This document shows, piece after piece, positions 6,938-16,271 of a stretch of DNA of 64,000 nucleotides. Both the position numbers and the translations under genes were made by a program. The stretch's first letter is position 1. Each line of letters opens with the position of its first letter. Origin of the DNA: Pseudomonas sp. CCI4.2 (lineage in GTDB: Bacteria > Pseudomonadota > Gammaproteobacteria > Pseudomonadales > Pseudomonadaceae); NCBI RefSeq assembly GCF_034350045.1, contig NZ_CP133781.1:2634001-2698000 (forward strand). Direction: 5' to 3'. The notes beneath the pieces are model-generated. The model ran no database searches. It was not told the DNA's origin and saw only the letters and a list, made by a program, of their open reading frames with translations.

Positions 6938-9271
6938 ATGATTCGCCGTTCGCTGTCCTCGGTATTAGCGCTTGTTTTTTCCGGTCCGCTGTTGGCTGCG
7001 ACCGAAGGGCAGCAGACGTTGTTCAACTTCGTTCGCCCTGCCGATGTGGTTCAAATCACCACACAAGACGCCAGCCTGCCGCAATCCAACGCTGAGCAAA
7101 CCGCCGAGGGCGAAGTGTTGCGCCGCGTCACCTTCAATCCTGTGGCACGTCCGAGCTTGCGCTTGGCGCCTGAATCCGGTTCGTGGAATTGGTCTGACGA
7201 CAGCAGCATGACGTTGCGCGTTCAAAGCGCCATGGACTGGGCCCTCACCCTTGATGTTCAGATCCAGAGCGCTGACGGCAGCGTGATCAACAGTCGGGTC
7301 GATTTGCCCGCTGGTCCTGCCCAAACTGTGTTCATCCCGTTAAACGCCAGTTCGCCGCTAAGTCAGGGCATGTTCGCTGGACCGCCGATGCCGTGGACCT
7401 ACGACGGTCAGCGTGTATTACTGGCCGATGCCCAGGGCAAACTGGATCGCAGCAAGGTGGTTTCGGTGACCTTATCGATGAACCAGCCGGACGTTGCCCA
7501 GAGCATCCTGCTGGAGCGTTTCGGCGTGCAAGAAGGTGACGTTATTCAGAAGGCCGCTTACGCCAATATCGTCGATGGTTATGGCCAGTTCACGCGCAGC
7601 AAGTGGCCTGAGAAAGTCGTCAGCGATGAACAGCTCAAAGCGGCGTCGGTCAAGGAGCACCAGCAGCTTAAAACTTGGCTCGCCGATCGGCCTAAGCAAG
7701 ACAAATACGGCGGCTGGCTCGGCGGTCCAAGTTTCGAAGCCAAGGGTTTTTTCCGTACTGAAAAACTCAATGGACGCTGGTACCTGATCACCCCCGAAGG
7801 CCATCCGTTTTATTCGTTGGGTGTGAACGCGGTCACCGCAGCCGACAGTCGTACTTATGTCGAAGGCCGAGAATCGATGTTTTCGGCATTACCCATCGAC
7901 GTTGATCCGTTGGCCATCTTTTACGGCAAGGATGACAACCGCCGCAACGCTGGGGCCAACGGTGCGCGTGCTTTTGCTCATGGTAAATGGTTCGATTTTT
8001 ATGGCGCAAACCTGCAGCGCACCAACGGCCAGGAAAAGTGCGTCAGCGCCGTTGCGGCTGATCAAACGGTAGCCGCCAAGGTCAGCGCTCAGTGTGCGTC
8101 ACCGGCATTCGACGCCAAACGTTGGACCGCTCACACCCTTGATCGCTTGCAGGCCTGGGGCTTCAACACCATTGGCAATTGGAGTGACCCAGAGTTGGGG
8201 GTCAATGAGCGCGTGCCGTATACCTTGCCGCTGTCTATCGTCGGCGACTACAACAGCATCAGCACCGGGGTCGACCGTTGGGGTGGCATGCCCGACCCGT
8301 TCGACCCGCGCTTCGCCATGGCCACCGAGCGCGCGGTCGCCATTGCTGCCCGAGATCATCGTGATGACCCATGGCTGGTGGGTTATTTCGCGGACAACGA
8401 ACTGGCGTGGGCCGGTGATGGTAATGACCCCAAATCCCGCTATGCGCTGGCGTACGGCACGCTGAAAATGAGCACGGATGCGCCGGCCAAACGTGCGTTC
8501 CTCAAACAGCTGCGTGACAAGTATCGCAATCGGCAGGGGTTGTCGAAAGCCTGGGGTATCGACTTGCCCGCGTGGGAATTGCTGGAGGACCCAGGCTTCC
8601 AGCCGCCATTGCCAAGCGCCGATCACCCGGAGATCGAAGCTGATTTCAAAAACTTCCAAAAGGCGTTCGCCGACACCTACTTCAAAACCATCTCCGACTC
8701 CTTGAAGTGGCACGCGCCCAATCATCTGTTATTGGGAGGCCGCTTCTCGGTCAGTACCCCCGAGGCCGTGGCGTCGTGCGCCCAGTATTGCGATGTGCTG
8801 AGCTTCAATTTTTATACGCTCAAACCTCAAGACGGTTACGACTTCGCTAAGCTGCGTGAGTTGGACAAGCCGGTGCTGATCGGCGAATTCCACTTCGGTT
8901 CACGCGATCGCGGCCCATTTTGGGCTGGCGCGATAGAAGTGCCCAGGGAAGAAGACCGTGGCCCGGCTTACGCCAACTTCCTGAAACAGGCGCTGGCTGA
9001 GCCTTCAATTGTGGGTGTGCATTGGTTCGAGTACGTCGATCAGCCGGTCACGGGTCGTTTGCTCGACGGAGAAAATGGTCACGTGGGCCTCGTTGGCATC
9101 ACCGACGTACCGTTTCAGGGCTTCGTTGAAGCCGTGCGCAAAGCCAATGTTCAAGTTCCCGTCACGCTAAACAAAGAAACGCGAGCGAACGGCGCGGATA
9201 AAACCCAGGCGCATACAACCCCCTTAGAACCGGAAAACGGGGCCGAAGATGATGCCGATGGCACACGTTAA
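6938..9271 (+). CDS. GH50-type beta-agarase-like secreted glycoside hydrolase
   Basis: A 777-residue protein with a signal peptide (about 1-20, ending LLA). Residues 50-230 form a beta-sandwich like the N-terminal carbohydrate-binding part of GH50 agarases, followed by a TIM-barrel. Likely catalytic acid/base is E488 (YFADNELAW) and nucleophile E650 (PVLIGEFHFG), both in classic GH clan-A contexts. GH50 enzymes cut agarose, yet pseudomonads generally do not degrade agar, so the true substrate may be another galactan or an exopolysaccharide. The last 40 residues are polar and disordered. The neighbour is an EstB-like hydrolase; no sugar transporter is adjacent. Confidence 0.82.
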   Translation: MIRRSLSSVLALVFSGPLLAATEGQQTLFNFVRPADVVQITTQDASLPQSNAEQTAEGEVLRRVTFNPVARPSLRLAPESGSWNWSDDSSMTLRVQSAMDWALTLDVQIQSADGSVINSRVDLPAGPAQTVFIPLNASSPLSQGMFAGPPMPWTYDGQRVLLADAQGKLDRSKVVSVTLSMNQPDVAQSILLERFGVQEGDVIQKAAYANIVDGYGQFTRSKWPEKVVSDEQLKAASVKEHQQLKTWLADRPKQDKYGGWLGGPSFEAKGFFRTEKLNGRWYLITPEGHPFYSLGVNAVTAADSRTYVEGRESMFSALPIDVDPLAIFYGKDDNRRNAGANGARAFAHGKWFDFYGANLQRTNGQEKCVSAVAADQTVAAKVSAQCASPAFDAKRWTAHTLDRLQAWGFNTIGNWSDPELGVNERVPYTLPLSIVGDYNSISTGVDRWGGMPDPFDPRFAMATERAVAIAARDHRDDPWLVGYFADNELAWAGDGNDPKSRYALAYGTLKMSTDAPAKRAFLKQLRDKYRNRQGLSKAWGIDLPAWELLEDPGFQPPLPSADHPEIEADFKNFQKAFADTYFKTISDSLKWHAPNHLLLGGRFSVSTPEAVASCAQYCDVLSFNFYTLKPQDGYDFAKLRELDKPVLIGEFHFGSRDRGPFWAGAIEVPREEDRGPAYANFLKQALAEPSIVGVHWFEYVDQPVTGRLLDGENGHVGLVGITDVPFQGFVEAVRKANVQVPVTLNKETRANGADKTQAHTTPLEPENGAEDDADGTR

Positions 9272-9366
9272 TCGTCGCCATCACGCTTGAGTCTGTTCCC
9301 AAAGCGCTCAATCGCTGGAACAATGCGCGTCAACAGTTGAAACAGTCATTTCGGGGGAGCGGGCGC

Positions 9367-10512
9367 GTGCAGATTCAGGGTCATTTCGAGCTTAAATTTG
9401 AAGCGGTGCGGGAAGCTTTCGCCGCTCTCTTCGATGACCCTCAAGAGCGCGGCGGCGCGTTGTGTATTCAGATTGGCGGCGAAACCGTTGTCGATCTCTG
9501 GGCCGGCACGGCTGACAAGGACGGTGCTGAGGCTTGGCACAGCGACACCATTGCCAATGTCTTTTCCTGCACTAAACCCTTTACCGCTGTTACCGCGCTG
9601 CAATTGGTGGGTGAAGGCAAGTTGCACTTGGACGACCCGGTCGCCCACCTTTGGCCTGAGTTCGCAGCTGCCGGTAAAGATAAAATTACGCTGCGTCAGT
9701 TGCTTTGCCATCAGGCGGGTTTACCGGCGTTGCGTGAAATGTTGCCTGCCGAAGCGCTTTATGACTGGCACACCATGACCCACGCGCTGGCCGCTGAAGA
9801 ACCGTGGTGGACGCCGGGTCATGGCCACGGTTATGCCGCCATGACCTATGGCTGGTTGGTCGGCGAGATGCTGCGCCGTGCCGACGGGCGAGGGCCTGGA
9901 GAGTCCATCGCGGCCCGTATCGCCGAACCCTTGGGGCTCGATTTTCATGTCGGGCTGGCGGATGAAGAGTTTTACCGTGTTGCGCACATTGCGCGTGGCA
10001 AGGGTAATCCGGGGGACGCTGCCGCGCAGCGTCTGTTGCAAACCACTATGCGCGAACCCTCTTCCATGACCGCGCGGGCGTTTACCAACCCGCCGTCGAT
10101 CATGACCAGCACCAACAAACCGGAGTGGCGGCGCATGCAACAACCTGCGGCCAATGGTCACGGCAATGCTCGCAGTCTTGCAGGCTTTTACACCGGATTG
10201 CTTGACGGTCGGTTACTCGAAGCCGAGTTGCTAGGCGAGCTGACTCGCGAACACAGTGCGGGCCTGGATAAAACCCTGCTGACGCCCACCCGCTTTGGCC
10301 TTGGCTGCATGCTCGACCAACCGCAGGTGCCAAATGCGACCTACGGTCTTGGGCCTAAAGCCTTCGGTCATCCCGGCGCTGGCGGGTCGATAGGATTTGC
10401 GGACCCTGAGCGCGAGGTGGCGTTTGGTTTTGTCACCAACACGCTTGGGCCTTACGTATTGATGGACCCGCGCGCACAATCGCTGGCGCGCGTATTGGCG
10501 AGCTGTTTTTAG
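9367..10512 (+). CDS. EstB-type serine hydrolase (class C beta-lactamase fold)
   Basis: A 381-residue family VIII esterase-like protein. The nucleophile motif S-x-x-K is SCTK at residues 67-70, with a YGW motif near 160-170 serving as the general-base tyrosine. The C-terminal GHPGAGGS segment replaces the KTG box. The opening MQIQGHFELKFEAVREAF is the usual family start, which supports the GTG at 9367 with a purine-rich GGGGAG upstream. Family members hydrolyse short-chain esters and rarely beta-lactams. There is no signal peptide, so it is probably cytoplasmic. It follows the agarase-like gene by 95 bp. Confidence 0.88.
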   Translation: MQIQGHFELKFEAVREAFAALFDDPQERGGALCIQIGGETVVDLWAGTADKDGAEAWHSDTIANVFSCTKPFTAVTALQLVGEGKLHLDDPVAHLWPEFAAAGKDKITLRQLLCHQAGLPALREMLPAEALYDWHTMTHALAAEEPWWTPGHGHGYAAMTYGWLVGEMLRRADGRGPGESIAARIAEPLGLDFHVGLADEEFYRVAHIARGKGNPGDAAAQRLLQTTMREPSSMTARAFTNPPSIMTSTNKPEWRRMQQPAANGHGNARSLAGFYTGLLDGRLLEAELLGELTREHSAGLDKTLLTPTRFGLGCMLDQPQVPNATYGLGPKAFGHPGAGGSIGFADPEREVAFGFVTNTLGPYVLMDPRAQSLARVLASCF

Positions 10513-10630
10513 CCGATGGTCAGTTAACTTGGCGTTCAAGGAACTGGGTGGAGTATTTTGTTTTCAAATTGTCTGTTTATACGAGCTTATTCAAAGCTTT
10601 ATTTCTGCTTTTTCACGGTATGGATTAACA

Positions 10631-11737
10631 ATGTCCTCTAACAAAACTATCGCGTTTGCCTTATGTCTGGCTGTCACGGGTTGTGCTCAAACGCCTCAGA
10701 ATGGCTCCGCCGATGGTGGTATTAACTGGTGGCCTTTTGGTGCTCATCAGTCTGCGGATAAGGCGCCGGATCAAGCAACGGCGGGCAAGCCTGATGCGAA
10801 GGTCGCTGCTGTTGCTCCAGCTGCGCCTGTCGCGGTGAAAACAGAGGTCGCCGCCGCTAAAGTCGACGTCAAGGCTGCTCCTGCTCCTGCCGCCGCGCCG
10901 GTGGTTGCCGCGGCCGCGCCTTCTACCGAGACTCATTGGTGGTGGCCGTTCGAAACCAAACAACAAAAGGACGCGGCTAAGCCGCTCCTCGCGCTACGCG
11001 CTCAACCGGTGCCAATGCCTGATCCAAAAGTCACCCAAGCTTGGCTTGATAATTACGAGCCACGTTTGCGTGTAGCGATCAAAGACAGCCCGTTTGAGCT
11101 GGAGCGCCGCGAGAACATATTGGTCATCACCGCCCCAGCGGACAGCTCGTTCAACCATGATCGTCCAACCATGTTGCTGCCGGTTACACTTGGCCCGATT
11201 ACCCGCCTGGCAAAAATTGTTGAAGCCGACCCGACAACCGCTGTGCTCGTTCTTGGCCATGCCGACACCACTGGCTTGAGCGCTGACAATCAAAAACTGA
11301 CTCAAGACCGAGCGTCTTCGGTTGCTGCCATTTTCCGCCTGAGTGGTCTGGAACGTAACCGCTTGGGCATGCGTGGGATGGGTTCGATCATGCCGCGTGC
11401 AGCCAACGACAGTGTCGAAGGTCGCAAGCTGAACCGTCGGATCGAGATCGTGATGACGCCGCAAGTCACCATGGTGGCCCTGCTGAGCAAATACAACATG
11501 CCAGCGCCAGGCCCGACTCTGGCCGCCGCTCAGACAACACCGCCCGTAGCCGCTACCCCCGCACCAGGGGCTAAAACCGTAGCCAGCACTAAAAAGGCAC
11601 CGGTGAAAAAAGCCGCCGCCAAAAAGCCCGTTGTCAAAAAAGCTTCGTCAGTGAAAAAGACGACGCCCGCTGTGCCCGCCAAAACTGACGCGCCAGCGAA
11701 GAAAGACATACCGGACGATCAGGCGAAAGCCAACTAA
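10631..11737 (+). CDS. OmpA-family lipoprotein with Ala/Lys/Pro-rich tail
   Basis: A 368-residue lipoprotein: lipobox LAVTGC near residue 17, an Ala/Pro-rich linker (about 35-100), then an OmpA-like domain with VLGHADTTGLSADNQKLTQDRA and GRKLNRRIEIVM. The final 70 residues are histone-like KKAP/KKAAAKKP repeats. The ATG at 10631 starts the signal peptide, so upstream in-frame codons are not used. The low-complexity basic tail might touch peptidoglycan or lipopolysaccharide; this is inference. It is separate from the tandem pair at 1302-2821 and differs in having no calcium-type repeat. Confidence 0.85.
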   Translation: MSSNKTIAFALCLAVTGCAQTPQNGSADGGINWWPFGAHQSADKAPDQATAGKPDAKVAAVAPAAPVAVKTEVAAAKVDVKAAPAPAAAPVVAAAAPSTETHWWWPFETKQQKDAAKPLLALRAQPVPMPDPKVTQAWLDNYEPRLRVAIKDSPFELERRENILVITAPADSSFNHDRPTMLLPVTLGPITRLAKIVEADPTTAVLVLGHADTTGLSADNQKLTQDRASSVAAIFRLSGLERNRLGMRGMGSIMPRAANDSVEGRKLNRRIEIVMTPQVTMVALLSKYNMPAPGPTLAAAQTTPPVAATPAPGAKTVASTKKAPVKKAAAKKPVVKKASSVKKTTPAVPAKTDAPAKKDIPDDQAKAN

Positions 11738-11791
11738 GCCTGACCGTAGCCAAGGACCTTTTCCCAGGAATTGCAGCGAAGGAAGCACGTG

Positions 11792-12439
11792 ATGACCCAA
11801 GTTTTGGCCGATATGCGTCGTGATTACGCCCGAGATGGTTTGAACGAAGCTCAGGCACCGGACGAACCTTTCTCCTTGTTCCATCAGTGGTTCGCCCAGG
11901 CGGTGAAAACCGAGCAAGCACCGGTCGAGGCCAATGCCATGACCGTGGCGACCGTCGATGAACAGGGCCGTCCTCATTGTCGGATTTTGCTGCTCAAAGG
12001 ACTCGACGACCAAGGCTTCACGTTTTTCACCAACTACGAAAGTGATAAAGGTCAGCAACTGGCGTCGCGTCCTTTTGCGGCCATGACCTTCTTCTGGCCT
12101 TCGCTGGAGCGTCAGGTGCGGATTGAAGGGCGCGTGGTTAAGGTGAGCCCGGAAGAGTCGGACGCTTACTTTCAGGTTCGGCCTCTGGGCAGCCGTCTCG
12201 GGGCATGGGCTTCACCGCAAAGTCGGGTGATCGCTGATCGTACCGAACTTGAAGCGCTGCTCAAGGACACCGAGCAGCGGTTCAGCGACAGCCAACCGCA
12301 CTGCCCGGAGCACTGGGGCGGGTATCGCTTGTTGCCAGAAAGGATCGAGTTTTGGCAAGGCCGTCCGAGCCGGTTGCATGATCGTTTGAACTATCGTCTG
12401 CAAAACGAGGCATGGATTCGGGAGCGGCTCGCGCCCTGA
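11792..12439 (+). CDS. pdxH: Pyridoxine/pyridoxamine 5'-phosphate oxidase
   Basis: A 215-residue FMN flavoprotein that oxidises pyridoxine or pyridoxamine 5'-phosphate to pyridoxal 5'-phosphate, the last step of vitamin B6 synthesis and salvage. Hallmarks are [47 protein letters not shown], the family signature around [14 protein letters not shown], and the terminal RLAP. The length is standard. The ATG at 11792 fits the usual [11 protein letters not shown] start. It begins 54 bp after the OmpA-like gene. A PLP enzyme lies 800 bp downstream but is not obviously co-transcribed. Confidence 0.96.
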   Translation: MTQVLADMRRDYARDGLNEAQAPDEPFSLFHQWFAQAVKTEQAPVEANAMTVATVDEQGRPHCRILLLKGLDDQGFTFFTNYESDKGQQLASRPFAAMTFFWPSLERQVRIEGRVVKVSPEESDAYFQVRPLGSRLGAWASPQSRVIADRTELEALLKDTEQRFSDSQPHCPEHWGGYRLLPERIEFWQGRPSRLHDRLNYRLQNEAWIRERLAP

Positions 12440-12559
12440 TGTATCGCCATTCTCTGCACTAGAAATCCTTTGAATCTTTTTCACGCCCGAACGTCTATGA
12501 CGTGAGGGTAAAGCGGCACAGTATGTCCGCTGAATGGAAACAAGTTTTTCGGTGCAGAA

Positions 12560-12582
12560 CCGTGACAGGTTTCTTGTCACGG
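12560..12582 (+). promoter_or_regulatory. Perfect 8-bp hairpin in the leader of the glycine-zipper lipoprotein gene
   Basis: CCGTGACA (12560-12567) and TGTCACGG (12575-12582) pair perfectly around a 7-nt loop, 38 bp before the ATG. No T run follows, so an operator or mRNA leader element is likelier than a terminator. The role is inferred. Confidence 0.4.
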
Positions 12583-12619
12583 AGTTTAATGGCTGCTTGT
12601 TCTTTTTGGAGATGATCTT

Positions 12620-13084
12620 ATGCGTAAGTCTGTTCTGCTGGTTGCTTCGTTCACTGCTATGGCATTGACACTGGGCGGCTGTACCTCAAGTCTGACCGGG
12701 GACTCATATTCCCGCGATGAGGCTCGGACAGTACAGACCGTACGCATGGGCACCATCGACTCGTTGCGCCCCGTTAAAATCGAAGGCACCAAGACTCCAA
12801 TCGGCGCTGGCGCTGGTGCGGTAGTGGGTGGTGTGGCCGGTAGCGCTATTGGTGGCGGTCGCGGCAGCATCATCACTGCGGTGATCGGTGCGGTAGCGGG
12901 TGGTCTGCTGGGTTCGGCCACGGAAGAAGGTTTGACCCGTGCGCAGGGCGTAGAAATTACCGTGCGTGAAGACGACGGCACGATGCGCGCCTATGTTCAG
13001 GAAGTGCAGGAAAATGAAATTTTCCGCGTCGGTGAACGCGTGCGCATCATGACGGTGAATGGTACAAGTCGAGTTGCTCACTAA
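12620..13084 (+). CDS. SlyB/Pcp-like glycine-zipper 2TM outer-membrane lipoprotein
   Basis: A 154-residue lipoprotein with lipobox TLGGC near residue 21. The domain from about 53 to 97 is a glycine zipper (GAGAGAVVGGVAGSAIGGGRG...AVIGAVAGGLLGS) typical of the SlyB family, and a small beta-domain (VEITVREDDGTMRAYVQE...FRVGERVRIM) ends the protein. SlyB-type proteins stabilise the outer membrane under stress and are often PhoP controlled, but no PhoP box is clear here. A good Shine-Dalgarno (TTGGAGATG) and a strong terminator downstream make it monocistronic. Confidence 0.9.
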   Translation: MRKSVLLVASFTAMALTLGGCTSSLTGDSYSRDEARTVQTVRMGTIDSLRPVKIEGTKTPIGAGAGAVVGGVAGSAIGGGRGSIITAVIGAVAGGLLGSATEEGLTRAQGVEITVREDDGTMRAYVQEVQENEIFRVGERVRIMTVNGTSRVAH

Positions 13085-13134
13085 GTTTTACGTCGTTATT
13101 GAGTGACACTTGAGTAACTGCAACAAGTTGTAAT

Positions 13135-13168
13135 AAAAAAGCCCGGGCCAAAAGTCCGGGCTTTTTAT
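13135..13168 (+). terminator. Intrinsic terminator after the glycine-zipper lipoprotein gene
   Basis: GCCCGG (13141-13146) pairs with CCGGGC (13156-13161), preceded by A6 and followed by T5, so it could act on both strands. Confidence 0.9.
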
Positions 13169-13250
13169 TGGCACCAATGCTTAAGACGATTGGCTTCTTG
13201 ATGGGGGCGATTTGAGCGGTGGAACGATTCCTAAATTTGAATGAGAAGTC

Positions 13251-14348
13251 ATGATGAGCGATAGCAGACCATGGGCCCGTGAAGCGATCCGAATCATCGA
13301 AGCGGACTTTCAGCGCAGCGCCGACACCCATTTGATCCCCTTGGAATTACCGGGACTGCCAGGCGTCGAGTTGTACTTCAAAGATGAGTCCAGCCACCCG
13401 ACGGGCAGCCTTAAACATCGTTTGGCGCGGTCGTTGTTTCTCTATGCGTTGTGCAATGGCTGGCTCAAGCCCGGCGCTCCAGTGATCGAAGCCTCCAGTG
13501 GCTCGACAGCGATTTCCGAAGCGTACTTCGCCCGTTTGTTGGGTTTGCAGTTTGTTGCGGTGATGCCTGCCACCACCTCTCAGGAAAAGATCGCACAAAT
13601 CGCGTTCTATGGCGGCAAGAGCCATCTGGTTCAGGACCCGACTCAGATTTACGCTGAGTCCGAACGCCTCGCCCAAGAAAGCGGTGGTCATTTCATGGAC
13701 CAATTCACCTACGCCGAGCGTGCCACCGATTGGCGAGCCAATAACAACATCGCCGAGTCGATCTTCCAACAGCTGCGCTTTGAGCGTTATCCGGAACCTA
13801 GCTGGTTGATTTCAAGCCCCGGCACGGGCGGCACCACCGCAACGCTGGGTCGCTACGTGCGTTATCGCCAGCACAGCACGCGGGTGTTATGCGCTGATGC
13901 CGAGCGTTCGGTGTTTTTTGACTATTACCAAACCGGCGATGCGAGCTTGCGTCTGGACTGCGGTTCACGCATCGAGGGTATCGGACGGCCTCGGGTCGAG
14001 GCCTCGTTTTTGCCAAGAGTGATTGACGCTATGGTCAAAGTGCCCGATGCACTGTCCCTGGCCGCCATGCATTACTTGGCACAGCGCTTGGGCCGGCGTG
14101 TAGGGGGGTCCAGCGGAACCAACCTCATCGGCGCGCTTTTGGCTGCCAAGGGAATGGTTGCTGCTGGTGAGTCAGGCTCCATCGTGGCGATTTTGTGCGA
14201 CGGCGGCGAGCGTTATGCGACTACCTATTACGATCAGGCGTGGTTAACAGCACAAGGGTATGAACTAACCGGGTTGATCGACAGCATCGCGGCCTGTGCC
14301 GAACGGGGTGAAGCCCTGCCCGAAGGCGTGTTGCGCGCCGGGATTTAA
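13251..14348 (+). CDS. PLP-dependent cysteine synthase-family enzyme (Cds1-like)
   Basis: A 365-residue fold-type II PLP enzyme. The cofactor lysine is K55 in HPTGSLKHR, the phosphate-binding glycine loop is [13 protein letters not shown], and the N-terminal substrate loop is [15 protein letters not shown]. It resembles the Cds1-type cysteine desulfhydrases/cysteine synthase-like proteins more than CysK or CysM, which carry GNTG rather than SGSTA. The likely reaction is beta-elimination or beta-replacement on cysteine or O-acetylserine; the direction is not known from sequence. ATGs at 13251 and 13254 are both possible. It is a single gene between a terminator and a repeat. Confidence 0.85.
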   Translation: MMSDSRPWAREAIRIIEADFQRSADTHLIPLELPGLPGVELYFKDESSHPTGSLKHRLARSLFLYALCNGWLKPGAPVIEASSGSTAISEAYFARLLGLQFVAVMPATTSQEKIAQIAFYGGKSHLVQDPTQIYAESERLAQESGGHFMDQFTYAERATDWRANNNIAESIFQQLRFERYPEPSWLISSPGTGGTTATLGRYVRYRQHSTRVLCADAERSVFFDYYQTGDASLRLDCGSRIEGIGRPRVEASFLPRVIDAMVKVPDALSLAAMHYLAQRLGRRVGGSSGTNLIGALLAAKGMVAAGESGSIVAILCDGGERYATTYYDQAWLTAQGYELTGLIDSIAACAERGEALPEGVLRAGI

Positions 14349-14361
14349 GACAGTGAAAACC

Positions 14362-14471
14362 CTGTAGGAGACAACTTGTTGGCGAAGGTCCTTCGGCCCT
14401 TGTCGCAGCCTTCGGCACTCCTACAGAAATCTGTGCAACGCCAGAAATCTGTGGGACCGAATTCATTCGGG
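14362..14471. repeat. Two adjacent intergenic palindromic repeat elements
   Basis: CTGTAGGAG (14362-14370) pairs with CTCCTACAG (14418-14426) across a body containing TTGGCGAAGGTCCTTCGG. Next to it is a half-copy of the second family, CTGTGGGACCGAATTCATT (from 14449), seen complete at 37471-37540 and 41616-41704. This lies between convergent genes. Confidence 0.7.
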
Positions 14472-14546
14472 AAGGCTTCAGTCCTGCCACTGCGCGACAA
14501 TACGGTGTCGAAGACGTGGCGGACCCTCCTACAGATCATCCTCGGA

Positions 14547-16157
14547 TCAACCCTCAATCCCCAACATATCCCGAGCCAGCGCCTCGGCGACTCGAATACC
14601 GTCGACCCCAGCGGACAAAATACCGCCCGCATACCCAGCACCTTCACCGGCCGGAAACAGGCCTTTGACGTTCAAGCTTTGCAGGGTGTCATCGCGGGTG
14701 ATGCGCAGCGGTGACGAGGTGCGGGTTTCAATACCGGTCAGAATCGCGTCGTGCTGGGCGAAACCTTTGATCTGTTTATCGAACGCCGGCAACGCTTCAC
14801 GAATCGCCTCAATCGCATACCCGGGCAGGGCGTCTGCCAAGTCCACCAGTTTCACCCCAGGCTTGTAAGACGGCTCTACGCTGCCCAAGACGCTCGACGC
14901 CTTTCCAGCAATGAAGTCACCCACCAACTGCGCGGGCGCCTCGTAGTTGCTGCCGCCCAACACGTAGGCCAGCGATTCCAGCCGCTCTTGCAACTCGATA
15001 CCGGCCAACGGGCCGCCTGGATAATCCTCGGGCGTGATGCCGACCACGATGCCCGAGTTGGCATTGCGCTCGTTGCGCGAGTATTGGCTCATGCCGTTGG
15101 TGACCACCCGGTGCAGCTCGGAGGTCGCGGCCACCACCGTGCCGCCAGGGCACATACAAAAGCTGTACACAGAACGACCGTTTTTCGCGTGGTGCACCAG
15201 TTTGTAATCCGCCGCACCCAATTTCGGGTGGCCGGCGTATTTGCCCAAGCGTGCGCGGTCGATCAGCGATTGCGGGTGTTCGATACGGAAGCCCACGGAA
15301 AACGGCTTGGCTTCCATGTACACGCCACGTCCATGGAGCATGCGAAAGGTGTCGCGGGCGCTGTGGCCCAACGCAAGGATCACGTGCTTGGATTCGATCT
15401 GTTCGCCGCTGTTCAAAACCACGCCCTGCAACTGGCCGTTGTCGATCAGCACGTCAGTAACGCGCTGTTGAAAGCGGACTTCGCCACCCAGCGCCTCGAT
15501 CTGATGACGCATGTTTTCCACCACACCGGTCAGTCGAAACGTACCGATGTGCGGCTTGCTGACATACAGGATTTCTTGCGGCGCACCCGCTTTGACGAAC
15601 TCATGCAGTACTTTACGGCCGTGGAATTTCGGGTCTTTGATCTGGCTGTACAGTTTGCCGTCGGAGAAGGTCCCGGCGCCGCCTTCGCCAAACTGCACGT
15701 TGGACTCCGGGTTGAGCACGTTCTTGCGCCACAACGCGAAGGTGTCCTTGGTGCGCTGACGCACCTCAGTACCGCGTTCGAGGATGATCGGTTTGAAGCC
15801 CATTTGCGCTAAAAGCAAACCGGCGAAAATCCCGCAGGGGCCGAAGCCGACGACAATCGGACGCTCGCTCAAACCTTCGGGGGCATGCCCGATAACGTGG
15901 TAACTGATGTCGGGTGCCACGCCGAGATGGCGGTCATCGGCAAACGTGCGCAACAGCGCCGCTTCATCGCGCACTTCGAAATCGATGGTGTAGATGAAAC
16001 ACAGTTCCGACGATTTTTTCCGCGCATCGTAGCTGCGTTTGAACAGTGTGAAGTTGAGCAGCTCATCGCTGTCGATCCCCAGGCGCCGCAGCAGGGCAGG
16101 GCGCAGGTCTTCTTCCGGGTGATCGATTGGCAGCTTGAGTTCGGTGATTCGTAACAT
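14547..16157 (-). CDS. NAD(P)/FAD-dependent oxidoreductase (DUF/COG2509 type)
   Basis: A 536-residue flavoprotein. An N-terminal ferredoxin-like region (1-95, with the K-R-S-Y-D-A-R-K-K pattern) precedes a dinucleotide-binding VGFGPCGIFAG (about 103-113). A motif FGEGGAGTFSDGKL follows, and the FAD-closing segment is GLFPAGEGAGYAGGILSAGVDG near the end. This is the widespread uncharacterised FAD dehydrogenase family COG2509. The ATG at 16155-16157 is selected because MLRITELKLPIDH is the conserved start. It is a lone gene on the minus strand, and its substrate is unknown. Confidence 0.88.
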   Translation of the reverse strand: MLRITELKLPIDHPEEDLRPALLRRLGIDSDELLNFTLFKRSYDARKKSSELCFIYTIDFEVRDEAALLRTFADDRHLGVAPDISYHVIGHAPEGLSERPIVVGFGPCGIFAGLLLAQMGFKPIILERGTEVRQRTKDTFALWRKNVLNPESNVQFGEGGAGTFSDGKLYSQIKDPKFHGRKVLHEFVKAGAPQEILYVSKPHIGTFRLTGVVENMRHQIEALGGEVRFQQRVTDVLIDNGQLQGVVLNSGEQIESKHVILALGHSARDTFRMLHGRGVYMEAKPFSVGFRIEHPQSLIDRARLGKYAGHPKLGAADYKLVHHAKNGRSVYSFCMCPGGTVVAATSELHRVVTNGMSQYSRNERNANSGIVVGITPEDYPGGPLAGIELQERLESLAYVLGGSNYEAPAQLVGDFIAGKASSVLGSVEPSYKPGVKLVDLADALPGYAIEAIREALPAFDKQIKGFAQHDAILTGIETRTSSPLRITRDDTLQSLNVKGLFPAGEGAGYAGGILSAGVDGIRVAEALARDMLGIEG

Positions 16158-16271
16158 GACAGGGTCCAGTATCCGGGCCAGCTTTACGCGAACCGGCAAT
16201 TATAGGCCCCTTCGGTCCCATGCGCTGCAGGCATTTGAAATCCATTAGCCGTAACCAGGCTCCGGGTGAAC

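Noticed and set aside
14751..15812. Long plus-strand open frame (353 codons) opposite the FAD oxidoreductase
   Set aside because: Antisense shadow of a well-supported gene; low-complexity His/Arg-rich protein with no motifs or ribosome site.
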